A stretch of 64,000 bases of DNA from JAFGDI01 sp963662515 (GTDB lineage Bacteria; Planctomycetota; Phycisphaerae; Sedimentisphaerales; SM23-30). Positions 1 through 9,790 of the stretch are shown here, in pieces. Every line of letters begins with the position of its first letter. Position 1 is the first letter of the stretch. Where the stretch lies: NCBI GenBank assembly GCA_963662515.1, contig OY759675.1, forward strand, positions 930,001 to 994,000. Direction: 5' to 3'. The notes beneath the pieces were generated by a model that saw only the letters and a list, made by a program, of their open reading frames with translations, ran no database searches and was not told the origin of the DNA. The translations under genes were made by a program, and so were the position numbers.

Positions 1-1
1 T

Positions 2-3000
2 GATCTGGTGAAATTTACGCCAGTAAGTGAAAATGGCAATTTTGAAGTATCCGATGTGGCGACAGATAGTCAGGGCAATATTTATGTAGCCGGCACTGTT
101 GGTCAATATGCAAATGCGGGTGCAATTGGCAAAGGCGGTTTCAAACAGTTGGTCCAATCGCATAACGGCAGAGATGATGGCTTTGTCGCGAAGTACTCGT
201 CAGATGGCGTGCCTCAATGGCTTACATTTATAGGCGGCAGTAATGATGACAGTATTTCACAGATAGCGGTCGATTCCTCAGGTATCTGGATATCTGGTAG
301 TACCTATTCTTATGCAAGCAATTCTACGACGGTATTTCCCGGATATGAAAATGCGGCATTTGGCGGTTCGTTTGTTGCCGGTTTGACCACAAATGGCGCT
401 TGGCGTTGGACAAGTTCAGTATCAGAAAACATTCTAAACGAATACGGTGTTACTTCTTATTCTATAGGTAGTTATAATTCATCTGAGGGCGGTCCGCTGG
501 TATCTTTCCCAGGCAATGGCACAGCCTATGCCCTGGTGTCAGTTTATGACGAGAGTAAGGGATATAATAATGAAGAATCAATAGCCGTAGCATCTATTAG
601 TTCAAGCGGTGCTCTGAGTGTTGTAAGTGACTTTTCTTATGATTTTTATGATCTGCCGGGACGAACAGTAGAACGGTCGGTAATAGTATCGCCAGATAAA
701 GTTATCTCAATTATTAATGCAACAGGTGGCGTCAACAGTTATGATCTAATGGTCATGACGCCGGATTCTGTAAATCTGGTTACAGGTTTTGATGGTATAG
801 TTCTTGATCATGGTACAGACAGTCAGGGCAATCTGATAGTATCTGGTTATCTCAGTAATAATAGTAAGGATGGCTTTGTAGCAAAGCATTACAGTAACGG
901 CAGTCTTGCCTGGCAGGTAGAAATGGGTGGCAGCGGCGAGGATGATTGTATTGCTGTTGCTGGCGATTCTTCGGGCAATATATATTTTGGTGGTACAAGT
1001 TTTTCTCCCGACGATTTCCCTTTGGTTAACAGCTTTGAGCAGCCTGAGTCTTATTATTTTCCCTTTTATGGTCAGATAGATTCTGATGGCGAGGTATTGT
1101 GGAATACGGCTGTAGGCAAGTCGGGCGACCAGTGGATAGGTTCAGCCTATTATAGTGGTCTGGCAGTATCAGAAGGTTCAGTGGTATTTGCCTGGGCTGA
1201 CAATGATTATGATACTTATGATCCGCTTCTGGCAATAGGCCGTATCAGTACCGAGGCTGGAGAGGACCTGCCGACAGCTTCGCTGGTTAGTGACTATGTT
1301 GTCGGTGGTCAGGCACTTGTAACTGATATGAACAGTGCAAAATATATAGATGTGAAATTTGATGACACCAGAAACGCTTCAGTAAATGGTGATGAAATAT
1401 CTCTGGCGGGTGAGGGTGCAGAAGGAGTGAGCCTTAAAGGCAAGCCCAAACTGGTTGACAAGCAGGAGAATATCTGGCGGTATGTAATAGATGGAGCATT
1501 TACTGCCGGACCGGTTATTTTAAATTATCTGAGCAATACCTTCACTAATAGTGATGGGCAGCCAAATGCCTCTGCAAGTGAGACATTTTATGCTATTCCC
1601 GATATGGCACCTCTGGCCTTTAGTGTTGAAAGTACCGAGTTTACCTGGAACGATCTTACCAGTCGTTATGAATACGAAGGAAGTTATAGCATTGGCATGA
1701 AACCGGCGGCTGGCAGCTCATATCAAAGCCTGATAAATGTCAGTTCAGGCTCGCTGAGCTATGACAAGACCCGCATTTATGGTCAGGGTATTGTTTCAAC
1801 AGCGATAACCGGAGCGAATCTTAATCTCTTTTCTGGTGATTTTGAAATAGTCATCGGTCAGAGTAAGACAGATATCTTAGTTGAAAGTGGAGTGTCTCTG
1901 GCAGCCGCCTGGGAACTGGCCGGGTGCGATTATCAGTTTACCAGTCTGGCTTTGGCAGAAGGTAAGATTCAGACCCAGGGTACATTACACATGCCTACTG
2001 AATTTGGTTCTGCGGAACTGGCAGTAAGCGGCGATCAGGCCATCGTTTTGGCTTCAACGGGTATAAGTCTGACAGGCTCTACCCTTACCCTGCCGTCAGT
2101 AGAGCTGGATCTGCCCTGGTTGCAGATGAATGCCGAAAGTCTTTCAGTTGAATATATAGCAGCAACAGCGGCAGCTCCCGGCACAGCGGCCCAGCCTGAT
2201 AAGCTCAGATTCAGAGGTAAGGTCGTATTGCCAGATGTATTTAATGCAACTGCTGATCTGACCAAAAATGAGCTTACCAATACCGATGGTTATCTGGAGA
2301 TAAATGGTAACGGCGAGGTAAAGTGGTTTGGTAAGTTGTCAGTAGAAGATATAGTGATCGTGCCAGATCTCTGGGAGGTAAAGGAAGCGTCACTGGAGCT
2401 GCGTGAGGTGGCCGGCATAGGATTGTCTGTACAGGGTGATGCGAAAGTGGTTATCCCGCCGGGAATTGAAATAGTCTGCGGACTGGGCTTTGTAAATGAA
2501 AAATTCAATTATATCAGGCTTGGTGTTGGCGACCTTGATATTCCCATAGGTGCAACAGGAGCCTTTTTGCAGGAGATAAACGGCCTGGTTAACAATATCG
2601 CCGATGAAGATGCAACAAAGATAGCCTTTGGCGGCGGAGTGGGCTTTACTGCCGGTCCGAAACTTAATCTGAGCCTGCCTTCGTGGGCCGGGGGCGACCT
2701 GGAAGGTTCGCTGGCTGAGTTTGGCCTTGAAGGCGCATTAAACCATGAGGAATTGACAGGCACCGGCACGCTTGAGATGGTAGGTGGTCTGGTCGAAGGT
2801 CAGGCTGTAGCAGCTTTGAACTGGGACAAAGGTACACTGTCATCTGGCTGCACTCTTACCGCTCTTGATGGCCTGATAACAATTGACGGCAAATTTAATG
2901 CTGACTCAAATATGAATGTGAATGTAATTGGTCAGGGCAAAGTGACGATACCCAGTATTGTACCTTTGTGGGGTGGTCGTCAGATAAGTGGTGCCACCAG

Positions 3001-5002
3001 CCAGTTGGTATTTACCAATGATGATAATTACGGCAATGACTTTGTCGCAGGCTGGGGCAGCCTGAGTATGTCGATATTAGGCAAGGTTCGCACTATAGGT
3101 CTTGGCCTGAAGGTGAATTTTGATGGCAGCTATTCAATTCTGGGCAGTAAGGAATCGACCCGGACGCAGTTGAGCGTACCTGAACCTGCGGCATCGCCGA
3201 TAATAAAGAGCTGTGCGGCTGTAGCAGCAGGGGATTCTGAGGTTGGACCGCTGGCAAATAATTTGACAGAAGCGATGACTGAAACTTCAGATGTAGTTAC
3301 CCGTTATCAGGTGGCAGATGGTTCAGAATGGCTTATGATAAACGCTTCTTGGGAGAGTGGCTCTCTCGATAGTATGTATCTGCTGGCCCCGGATGGAACA
3401 AGATACGACGATTTTATTAATAGCGATAAGGTGACTATTGTTAATGACCTGTCAGGAAATAATAACAGTGTTATATTTGTTGACAGCCCGGAATCTGGTA
3501 CCTGGCAGTTGGTAGTAGAGTCTGCTGGTGCATTGTCTGGTCTGGCTTTTGATGGTTACCATGACAGTGTAATGCCTGAGATAACTGTTGAGCAGATCAG
3601 CTATAATGAGCTGGCCGGTAATGTTTCAGTGACATATCAGGCTGATGGTTCATTGGCTAATCGCCAGGTAGCATTCTACTGTGATACAGATAGTGCAGAT
3701 GCCGATGGCGTATTGCTGGGCTATGATACTGATGGAGATGGTGTGTTCAGTGGTGATGTTTCTGCTCTGGCCTCAGGCGAATATTATATCTATGCTATGG
3801 TGTATGATGATGTGAATATGCCGACAGTCTCGTATTCGGAGCAGACGGTAAGTATAACTGAGCAGGCAGAATTTGTATCTGTTGACTTTGGTACAGGCAG
3901 TGCCGGCAAGGTGACATATACCGATGCCGATGGTACGGTTGTCACTGTTACAGTAAAAGGTGATAACGGAGTATTGAAGTTTGCCGGTGATAATATTACT
4001 GTCGCTACAGCGAAGAATGCCGCTACTGTGTCTGGCACAAATCTCGTACTCAGTTCAGTACAAATGGCCGGTAATGGCCCGGCTGCTCTTACCTTTGCAG
4101 CCAAAGGTGGTGCAGATAATTCTGCAACAATAGGTAATATCAGCGGAAATGAGTTTAAGAGTCTCACAGGTAAGGGTATTGTATTGGCAGGTAATGTTGA
4201 CCTGACCGGTTCGCTTGGAGCAATGAAATGGGGAGATATTGATGATATGGTCAATATTAGTGCCAATGCTCCGTTGAAAGGGTTGAGCATTACTGCTGCA
4301 AATGTTGGTGATCAGGTAAATGTAGCTATAGATGGAATATTGAAATCTGTAGCGGTCACCAGTTACGGTTCAGGCTCTATCATAGCTGACAGTATAGGTA
4401 AGGTGGCAGTTAAGCAGGGAGATTTTGCAGCTTCGGTTACAGCGTTGACCGGCGATATACAGGCCCTGACCGTAACCGGTGCGATAAATGGCAATATATC
4501 TGCTGCGAATGCAATAAAGGCGGTTACTACTAAAGGCACTTTATCAGCAACACTGCGTGCCGGGGCGGTTATAGGTAAGGTAACTGCTCTGGATATGGTT
4601 GACAGTTTCCTTTCTTCTGGTGGCGATGTAACCTCAGTGACGCTAAAAGGTAAAATGCTCAATTCGAATGTGATAGCGGGTTATGACCTCGGCAGTGATA
4701 TGGTGTTTGGTAATGATGACCTGGCGGGTAGTGGTAATATTGGTTCAGTTTCAGTAATGGGTGAGTTTGCTGACAGCTCGCTTATGGCTGGTGTATTACC
4801 TGATATTGAGCTGGCCTCAGGAACTGATTATTATCTTCCCTGGGTGGGAACATCTGGTAAGATAAGTAAGATCAAGTTTGGCAGTATAAATTACGATTCA
4901 GACAGTGAGTTTGGTCTTTATGCCGCAGATACGATAGCCAGCTTCAAGATAGGTAAAACGATAGCGCAGTCACAAGGTGATTTTGTTATACAGACATATT
5001 AA
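2..5002 (+). CDS. Giant secreted beta-propeller/beta-solenoid surface protein (5' truncated by window edge)
   Basis: The frame is open from the first base, so the true start probably lies upstream; the first in-window start is GTG at 8. About 1664 residues are visible. The first ~420 carry SBBP-type propeller repeats with units such as DGFVAKY..G..W....GGS and IAVDSSGNIY.GG. A middle part (about 430-1100) is beta-rich without a family I can name. Near residues 1090-1160 there is a segment resembling a bacterial pre-peptidase C-terminal domain, and the last ~350 residues are short glycine/valine-rich repeats (GSIGKVAVKQG, GNIGSVSVMGE) of the beta-solenoid type found in planctomycete surface proteins. 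Cysteines are few, as expected for an exported protein. Probable role is cell-surface or extracellular structure/adhesion (inference). No PEP-CTERM anchor or transmembrane tail is visible at the C-terminus. Confidence 0.75.
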   Translation, partial: DLVKFTPVSENGNFEVSDVATDSQGNIYVAGTVGQYANAGAIGKGGFKQLVQSHNGRDDGFVAKYSSDGVPQWLTFIGGSNDDSISQIAVDSSGIWISGSTYSYASNSTTVFPGYENAAFGGSFVAGLTTNGAWRWTSSVSENILNEYGVTSYSIGSYNSSEGGPLVSFPGNGTAYALVSVYDESKGYNNEESIAVASISSSGALSVVSDFSYDFYDLPGRTVERSVIVSPDKVISIINATGGVNSYDLMVMTPDSVNLVTGFDGIVLDHGTDSQGNLIVSGYLSNNSKDGFVAKHYSNGSLAWQVEMGGSGEDDCIAVAGDSSGNIYFGGTSFSPDDFPLVNSFEQPESYYFPFYGQIDSDGEVLWNTAVGKSGDQWIGSAYYSGLAVSEGSVVFAWADNDYDTYDPLLAIGRISTEAGEDLPTASLVSDYVVGGQALVTDMNSAKYIDVKFDDTRNASVNGDEISLAGEGAEGVSLKGKPKLVDKQENIWRYVIDGAFTAGPVILNYLSNTFTNSDGQPNASASETFYAIPDMAPLAFSVESTEFTWNDLTSRYEYEGSYSIGMKPAAGSSYQSLINVSSGSLSYDKTRIYGQGIVSTAITGANLNLFSGDFEIVIGQSKTDILVESGVSLAAAWELAGCDYQFTSLALAEGKIQTQGTLHMPTEFGSAELAVSGDQAIVLASTGISLTGSTLTLPSVELDLPWLQMNAESLSVEYIAATAAAPGTAAQPDKLRFRGKVVLPDVFNATADLTKNELTNTDGYLEINGNGEVKWFGKLSVEDIVIVPDLWEVKEASLELREVAGIGLSVQGDAKVVIPPGIEIVCGLGFVNEKFNYIRLGVGDLDIPIGATGAFLQEINGLVNNIADEDATKIAFGGGVGFTAGPKLNLSLPSWAGGDLEGSLAEFGLEGALNHEELTGTGTLEMVGGLVEGQAVAALNWDKGTLSSGCTLTALDGLITIDGKFNADSNMNVNVIGQGKVTIPSIVPLWGGRQISGATSQLVFTNDDNYGNDFVAGWGSLSMSILGKVRTIGLGLKVNFDGSYSILGSKESTRTQLSVPEPAASPIIKSCAAVAAGDSEVGPLANNLTEAMTETSDVVTRYQVADGSEWLMINASWESGSLDSMYLLAPDGTRYDDFINSDKVTIVNDLSGNNNSVIFVDSPESGTWQLVVESAGALSGLAFDGYHDSVMPEITVEQISYNELAGNVSVTYQADGSLANRQVAFYCDTDSADADGVLLGYDTDGDGVFSGDVSALASGEYYIYAMVYDDVNMPTVSYSEQTVSITEQAEFVSVDFGTGSAGKVTYTDADGTVVTVTVKGDNGVLKFAGDNITVATAKNAATVSGTNLVLSSVQMAGNGPAALTFAAKGGADNSATIGNISGNEFKSLTGKGIVLAGNVDLTGSLGAMKWGDIDDMVNISANAPLKGLSITAANVGDQVNVAIDGILKSVAVTSYGSGSIIADSIGKVAVKQGDFAASVTALTGDIQALTVTGAINGNISAANAIKAVTTKGTLSATLRAGAVIGKVTALDMVDSFLSSGGDVTSVTLKGKMLNSNVIAGYDLGSDMVFGNDDLAGSGNIGSVSVMGEFADSSLMAGVLPDIELASGTDYYLPWVGTSGKISKIKFGSINYDSDSEFGLYAADTIASFKIGKTIAQSQGDFVIQTY

Positions 5003-5026
5003 AGCCAGGTATTATTGAAGCAGTTT

Positions 5027-5947
5027 TCAGCTCAGGGCAGATGATTGTCTTTCCCTGCTCATAAACTGCTTCCAGGCCTGCGGCAGGAAGTTTATGATAT
5101 CTTGCGGTGTAAGAGATATCTCGCCCTTATCAGCGGCGGCCAGATCGCCGGCCAGTCCATGAATGTATGCGCCCAGGGCTGTACTTTCCAGTAGAGCTAT
5201 GCCGCTGTTTTTATTGCCGCAGATGGCCGCAATAATACCGGTGAGAATATCGCCGCTGCCGCCGACGGCCATGCCGGGGTTGCCGGTTTCGTTTTGATAA
5301 GATATTGTTCCGTCGGTTGTTATGGATCCCATGCCTTTGAGTAAAACAATCGCTGAACTGGTGCGAGCCAGTTTTTCAGCACATTTAAGCCGACCGGCGG
5401 GCATATCTTGCCTGAACCAGGCCTGCCAGAGCCGCTTCATTTCGCCCATGTGAGGTGTCAGAATGAAGTTGGCTGAAAGTTTGTCGCTCACCTGCCCGGC
5501 CAGGATGACACGCGAAAGGCAGTTAAGCCCATCTGCATCAATTATTACAGGTTTGTCCTTTATTGCCAGTATGGCGGTCATAAGCGGTAAGAAACAGTCA
5601 GGCCCATGACCAAGCCCCGGCCCAAAGATGATAACATCATTCTCGGCGATCAGAGTCTTGATAATAGCCACATCACTGGCGGTGTCCCCGATAAGTCCAT
5701 CAGGGGTATCACCTAGCGGATAACTGGTAGCACCAGGTGCCAGTATAGCGGCGGAAAGCTGGATACTCACCGGGAGTGCCATGCGTACCAGCCCGGCACC
5801 ACTGGCAAACGCGGCATTAGCCGAAAACGCCGGTGCTCCGATCATGCCCCGACTGCCGCCAATAATAAGAATTCGCCCAAAATCGCCCTTATGTGCGTCC
5901 CGATTACGGGGCGGAATCTCCAATTGATGATGTATAAAATTAGCCAT
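5027..5947 (-). CDS. nnrD: ADP-dependent NAD(P)H-hydrate dehydratase
   Basis: This enzyme of the ribokinase-like YjeF C-terminal family dehydrates the damaged S-form of NAD(P)H hydrate using ADP. Visible motifs in order are KGDFGRILIIGGS near the N-terminus, FGPGLG, the VIIDADGLN segment, LTPHMGEM, VLLKGMGSI and the nucleotide-binding GNPGMAVGGSGDILTGIIAA near residue 225. The length of 306 residues fits the stand-alone dehydratase; the NnrE epimerase half is absent and is not in this window. A GAGGTGG Shine-Dalgarno about 10 nt before the ATG supports the start. It converges on the surface protein gene with only 24 bp between the stops. Confidence 0.93.
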   Translation of the reverse strand: MANFIHHQLEIPPRNRDAHKGDFGRILIIGGSRGMIGAPAFSANAAFASGAGLVRMALPVSIQLSAAILAPGATSYPLGDTPDGLIGDTASDVAIIKTLIAENDVIIFGPGLGHGPDCFLPLMTAILAIKDKPVIIDADGLNCLSRVILAGQVSDKLSANFILTPHMGEMKRLWQAWFRQDMPAGRLKCAEKLARTSSAIVLLKGMGSITTDGTISYQNETGNPGMAVGGSGDILTGIIAAICGNKNSGIALLESTALGAYIHGLAGDLAAADKGEISLTPQDIINFLPQAWKQFMSRERQSSALS

Positions 5948-6049
5948 AATTATTTTCCACCTCAGAAATTAAGTTATCCGGTTAATTAATCATAGCTATC
6001 CGACCTGAAATTGTCCATGGGAAACCTGAGATATCAGTTTTTGTAGAAT

Positions 6050-6091
6050 ATCCTTGAAAATTGTAAGGTATAGTTTGCAATTTTCAAGGAT
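6050..6091. promoter_or_regulatory. 42-bp palindrome, copy 1 (operator-like)
   Basis: Near-perfect inverted repeat: arms begin ATCCTTGAAAATTG and close CAATTTTCAAGGAT around a short AT-rich centre. The same 42-bp architecture recurs at 9360-9401 over the start of the DUF4143 ATPase gene. Here no intact gene follows on either side, so it may be the orphaned control region of a lost gene of the same type (inference). Confidence 0.7.
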
Positions 6092-6175
6092 GTTATTAGG
6101 GAATGCTTGCCTCAGAAGTAGGTTTGCAATTCATAATCAATTGAAAGTGCCGTTTAGTACCAAATTCAGATAGCA

Positions 6176-6286
6176 TCAGAAGCCTTCTTCTTCGGTCGCT
6201 TTTCTGTCTGTGATCTCGATTAGTTCTCTTGGTGTGCATTGCAGGTGTTTGCATAGTAGTTACAGAGTAGAAATCTTATGAGTCTG
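6176..6286 (-). pseudogene. Remnant of an XRE/Cro-type HTH regulator (C-terminal part)
   Basis: Read on the minus strand, this stretch gives HKISTL, then an in-frame TAA at 6260-6262, then LLCKHLQCTPRELIEITDRK and a short acidic tail to a TGA at 6176-6178. The ISTL.LLCK.LQC.P.ELIEI pattern is the last helix of small Cro/C1-type regulators (typically ISL.TLDKLCKAL.C.PGDLLEY). The TAA sits where a CAA or similar codon would be expected, and no HTH core can be read upstream. I read it as a decayed gene. The family assignment rests on about 25 residues. Confidence 0.5.
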
Positions 6287-6496
6287 GTGTTTTTGGTATT
6301 CAGTATAAACATGTATGTGGTTTTAGAATTAATTATTGACAGTAAGATATTTTGCCGATACGATAAATATAGATTATTCTTGTATATTAAGGAGTTTGGC
6401 TGTGCCGAGTTTGTTGATAAAAAGTATGTTCCGCATGTTATCTCATATGATGAGAAAGCGGACTCTGTTTATCTGCAACTCGGGATTGATGCCTAG
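6278..6496 (+). pseudogene. Possible DUF2283-like remnant
   Basis: A 72-codon frame. Its last residues (VISYDEKADSVYLQLGID) match the opening of DUF2283 proteins, which usually read YD.EADALYI.L and continue for another 30-40 residues. Here a stop follows at once, and the preceding 50 residues are hydrophobic and unlike the family. No good ribosome binding site precedes the ATG. I consider it a fragment rather than a working gene. A terminator follows 28 bp downstream. Confidence 0.3.
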
Positions 6497-6523
6497 TTAG
6501 ATTCTGATTCGAGTAAGTTGATA

Positions 6524-6558
6524 AACCTGGAAGTCCGAAAAACTCCCAGGTTTTTTTT
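6524..6558 (+). terminator. Rho-independent terminator
   Basis: AACCTGG pairs with CCAGGTT across a 15-nt loop and runs into eight T residues. It closes the DUF2283-like remnant region and insulates the following metG-like gene. Confidence 0.75.
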
Positions 6559-6702
6559 GTGCCCGAAACTTACCTCATAGGTCTGGTTTTACCATTGTGT
6601 TTAAATTCAATCAGTGAATTATGGTTTTACTTTCTATCGAAGTTTTTGGCATTAACACAATATATTTTAAAGACTGTATGGTCTTATTAATGGAGAATCT
6701 AA

Positions 6703-8146
6703 ATGAGCAGAAAAGTTTATATAACAACAGCAATTCCCTATGTTAATGGTAGTCCGCATATTGGGTTTGCACTGGAATTGGTTCAGGCAGATGTGATCGC
6801 CCGTTACAACCGCTTAATTGGTAATGAAACCATATTGCAAACGGGAACGGATGAAAATGCTTTCAAGAATGTACTAAGCGCTCAGGCATTGGGGGTACCA
6901 ACAGAAGAATTGGTAGCGAAAAATGCCAGGCTGTTTTGCAGATTGGCAGAGTCCTTGAATATTTCATTCGACTCATTTGTTCGTACAACAGATGATAGCC
7001 ATAAGCGAGGTGCAACGCTCTTGTGGCAACAATGCCGATCAGAAGATATTTATACCAAAAGCTATGAAGGTTTGTATTGTAGTGGCTGTGAAGATTTTTT
7101 TCTGGAAAAAGAATTGGTAAATGGCTGCTGTGCCGACCACGGCATACCACCAGTAAAGACCAGTGAAACGAATTATTTTTTCCAGCTTTCCGCCTATCAG
7201 GAGGTACTGGAACATTTAATCAAAGATGATATTATCAAAATAATTCCTCTTTCGCGAAAAAATCTGGTATTGAGCTTTATTCGCAGTGGTTTGCATGATT
7301 TCAGTATTTCCCGGTCATCGCAAAGATCGGGTGGATGGGGCATTACCGTTCCAGGTGATCCAACTCAGACGATTTATGTGTGGATTGATGCACTGGCCAA
7401 CTACATATCTGGTCTTGGATATGGTAGTACAGAAAGTTGGAGGAATTTCTGGAGTTCGGACACTTTGAAAATTCATGTAATTGGCAAAAATGTATGGAAG
7501 TTCCATGCTGTATATTGGCCGGCAATTCTCCTTTCGGCTGGGACTTCCCTTGCCAGAGGAAATAGTGGTTCATGGTTTTCTTACTGAAAATGGTAATAAA
7601 ATCAGCAAGTCGCGAGGTGGTAATATAGACCCTATTGATCTGATCAATAAATATGGGGCTGATGCTGTCAGACATTATTTGTTAGCGGAGATTTCCAGCT
7701 TTAACGACGGTGATTTTTCCATTGAGCGATTCGAGAAATCCTATAATACCAAGCTTGCCAATTCTCTTGGTAATCTGGTTAGCAGACTTACTACATTGTG
7801 CCAGAAAGCTTCTTTGGAAAGCTATCCTGGGCTTGTGGTACCTCCGGCACCAGTGGGCTATCATGAAGCATTGCAAGGCTATCAGCTTGATAAGGCACTT
7901 GAGACTATCTGGGCAATCGTTACTGAATTAAATCAGGATATAGATATCAATAAGCCATGGATATTGGTTAAGGAAAAAAACTATGTGAAGGCAAGAAGTT
8001 TGCTTATTGGATGGTTATCTGAATTAGAAAAGGCAGCATATTGGCTTGCGCCTTTTCTTCCGGTAGCGAGTCAGCGAATTCATTCGATATTGGCGCAAAA
8101 CCCTATTGTGCCAGCAGGCTCTTTATTTCCCAGAAGTACAGTTTGA
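6703..8146 (+). pseudogene. metG: Methionyl-tRNA synthetase paralogue, frameshifted
   Basis: Class I methionyl-tRNA synthetase, which charges tRNA-Met. The first frame (6703 on) carries the HIGH-type motif SPHIGFALE, one zinc knuckle (YCSGC ... CCADH) and the FIRSGLHDFSISR segment. The KISKS catalytic motif and the anticodon-binding helical domain lie in the next frame (to 8146). The two frames join at GCTGGGACTTCCC (7537-7549): removing one G from the GGG run at 7540-7542 restores ILLSAG-LPLPEEIVVHGF. The joined product is about 480 residues and lacks the C-terminal EMAP/tRNA-binding domain. Start supported by GGAG 7 nt upstream. Either a pseudogene, a recent lesion or an assembly error. Its position in a decayed accessory patch suggests an acquired second copy, possibly of the antibiotic-resistant MetRS type (inference). 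Confidence 0.85.
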
Positions 8147-8200
8147 TAACGAGACCATATCCATGATCTGGGTATGTCCCAGATTATGGATATTCATACT

Positions 8201-9361
8201 TTACGCCAGAATAGCCCCGATTTCAGTAAGTGGCAGTATCATTACATCTTCTGCGATAGGGTATTCTTCTGTGCCTGGATATATAATAAAGCATTTACTG
8301 GGTTTGAGGTCTTCTTTTGCCTGCCAGAAGCCTTTAGTTGGTTTGGGTGCCTGTGAGTATTTGAACTCAACGAATATGGGCGGTTCGCCAAATCTTTTTT
8401 GCAGAATGAGGTCAACCTCTGCTCCACTCTGGCTTCTGAAGAAAAAATATTGCCATGAGCTTGGTATGAGGCTGAGTATTTGTTCCAGGCAGAACCCTTC
8501 CCAGCTTGCGCCAAGTATTTTATGACCTGACAGTTCATCGAATGAATTTATATTCAAAAGGGTGTGAAACAAGCCACAGTCTCTTATGTAAATCTTTGGC
8601 GATTTTATCAGCCGTTTTTTGATATTGGCATGATAAGGCTGCAAGAGACGCAGCATAAAGGTTTCCTGCAATATATCCAGATATCTACTGACGGTTTGTC
8701 TGGATGAATCCATATTGGTTGCCAGTTGGCTGAGATTTAGTAACTGACCATGAAAGTGAGCCAGCATTTGCCAGAGTCGTCTCATTTTCATGGCTGGCAT
8801 ACGAGTATCGTACCCCATCAAATCCAGGTCTCTCTGCAAATATGTGGTTATAAAATTTTCTCGCCATTGGATAGATAGTTCGTCAGTGTCAGCCCGAAAG
8901 CTGTCTGGGAATCCGCCTCTGAGCCAGAGGGTGTGCGTATCTGCGTTGCTAAGTTCACACAGAAGGAACGGTGTAAGCTCATGATATGCGATCCGCCCGG
9001 CAAGTGACTCACCGGATTGCCTGATAAGGCTGGGGCTTGAAGAACCAAGTAGTAGAAATCTGCCGGGCCGCCTGACGATATCTATAAGGCTGCGAAGAGT
9101 AGGGAAAATATCGCTTCGCATCTGAACTTCATCAATTATTACTAATTTATCACTGTGGTGACCCAAAAAAAATTCAGCCTGATCCAGTTTTGTATGGTCA
9201 GAGGGCTTCTCAAGGTCAAGCCAGAGTGTCTTGCCGGGCCACTTTTGAGATATCATCTTTGCCAGTGTGGTTTTGCCAACCTGTCTGGCACCAATCAAAC
9301 CAACTGCCGGGAAGTGGCTCAGCGATTGTCGCACCTGATTATGTAATTTTCTATTAATCAT
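8201..9361 (-). CDS. AAA_14/DUF4143 family P-loop ATPase
   Basis: About 386 residues. Walker A GARQVGKTT lies near residue 25-33 and Walker B KLVIIDEVQ near residue 77. A helical/winged region (QLATNMDSSRQTVSRYLDIL) follows, then the DUF4143 C-terminal domain with a PD-(D/E)XK-like pattern (GAEVDLIL then FVEFKYS). These ATPases are widespread in accessory DNA; their function is not established. The family usually begins MI.RKL, so I favour ATG at 9361; another ATG at 9379 is in frame, and neither has a well-spaced Shine-Dalgarno. Both starts lie within the 42-bp palindrome, so initiation is probably controlled by that element. It converges on the metG-like gene. Confidence 0.85.
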   Translation of the reverse strand: MINRKLHNQVRQSLSHFPAVGLIGARQVGKTTLAKMISQKWPGKTLWLDLEKPSDHTKLDQAEFFLGHHSDKLVIIDEVQMRSDIFPTLRSLIDIVRRPGRFLLLGSSSPSLIRQSGESLAGRIAYHELTPFLLCELSNADTHTLWLRGGFPDSFRADTDELSIQWRENFITTYLQRDLDLMGYDTRMPAMKMRRLWQMLAHFHGQLLNLSQLATNMDSSRQTVSRYLDILQETFMLRLLQPYHANIKKRLIKSPKIYIRDCGLFHTLLNINSFDELSGHKILGASWEGFCLEQILSLIPSSWQYFFFRSQSGAEVDLILQKRFGEPPIFVEFKYSQAPKPTKGFWQAKEDLKPSKCFIIYPGTEEYPIAEDVMILPLTEIGAILA

Positions 9362-9401
9362 CCTTGTAAATTGTAACATATGGTTTACAATTTACAAGGA
9401 T
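9360..9401. promoter_or_regulatory. 42-bp palindrome, copy 2, over the ATPase start
   Basis: Arms ATCCTTGTAAATTGTAA and its complement flank a CATATGG centre. Length and arm sequence match the copy at 6050-6091 closely. In the ATPase mRNA the repeat would fold into a hairpin that hides the AAGGATG start region; on DNA it could be an operator. Either mode would give autoregulation (inference). Confidence 0.75.
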
Positions 9402-9516
9402 GATTTTCAGGAAAATCTGCTTTAATGTCTCGGGGTTGCAGGGAAGAATAATCGATTTTATTCATAAAGACTTGTTTTGTAAGGTTTTATGTTGAGTGCA
9501 ATAATATAAGAATTGA

Positions 9517-9646
9517 GAACCACCAATGAACACGAATCCCGACATGTCGGGACACGAATAATATATAGAGTAGTGTGGCGAAATTGGTTTGGTGTGATGT
9601 TCTTTGTATTCTCATATTCGTGAGAATTCGAGTAAATTCGTGGTTC
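9517..9646. repeat. 130-bp inverted-repeat element
   Basis: The 21-bp ends are imperfect inverted repeats: GAACCACCAATGAACACGAA at the left and the complement of GAACCACGAATTTACTCGAA at the right (9626-9646). An internal CCCGACATGTCGGG palindrome lies at about 9538-9551. There is no coding frame of note. It resembles small non-autonomous dispersed repeats; only one copy is seen in this window. It sits in the 390-bp gap 9402-9790, which otherwise shows nothing clear. Confidence 0.5.
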
Positions 9647-9790
9647 TATCCGCCTTGTTGGTATATTTATAGAACTTTATTGCGGAAAATTATATTTGTA
9701 GCTGGGGTGGTTCGGATTTATAATCTTGGATTGAACTGGAAACGGCTGTTTCTGGTGTTTTGAGACAAATAAATACAAGGATGGATAAAA

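Noticed and set aside
7481..8146. Independent gene for the C-terminal half of the metG-like protein
   Set aside because: Its first ~20 codons are out-of-frame copies of the upstream catalytic domain; the frames join by a one-base indel.
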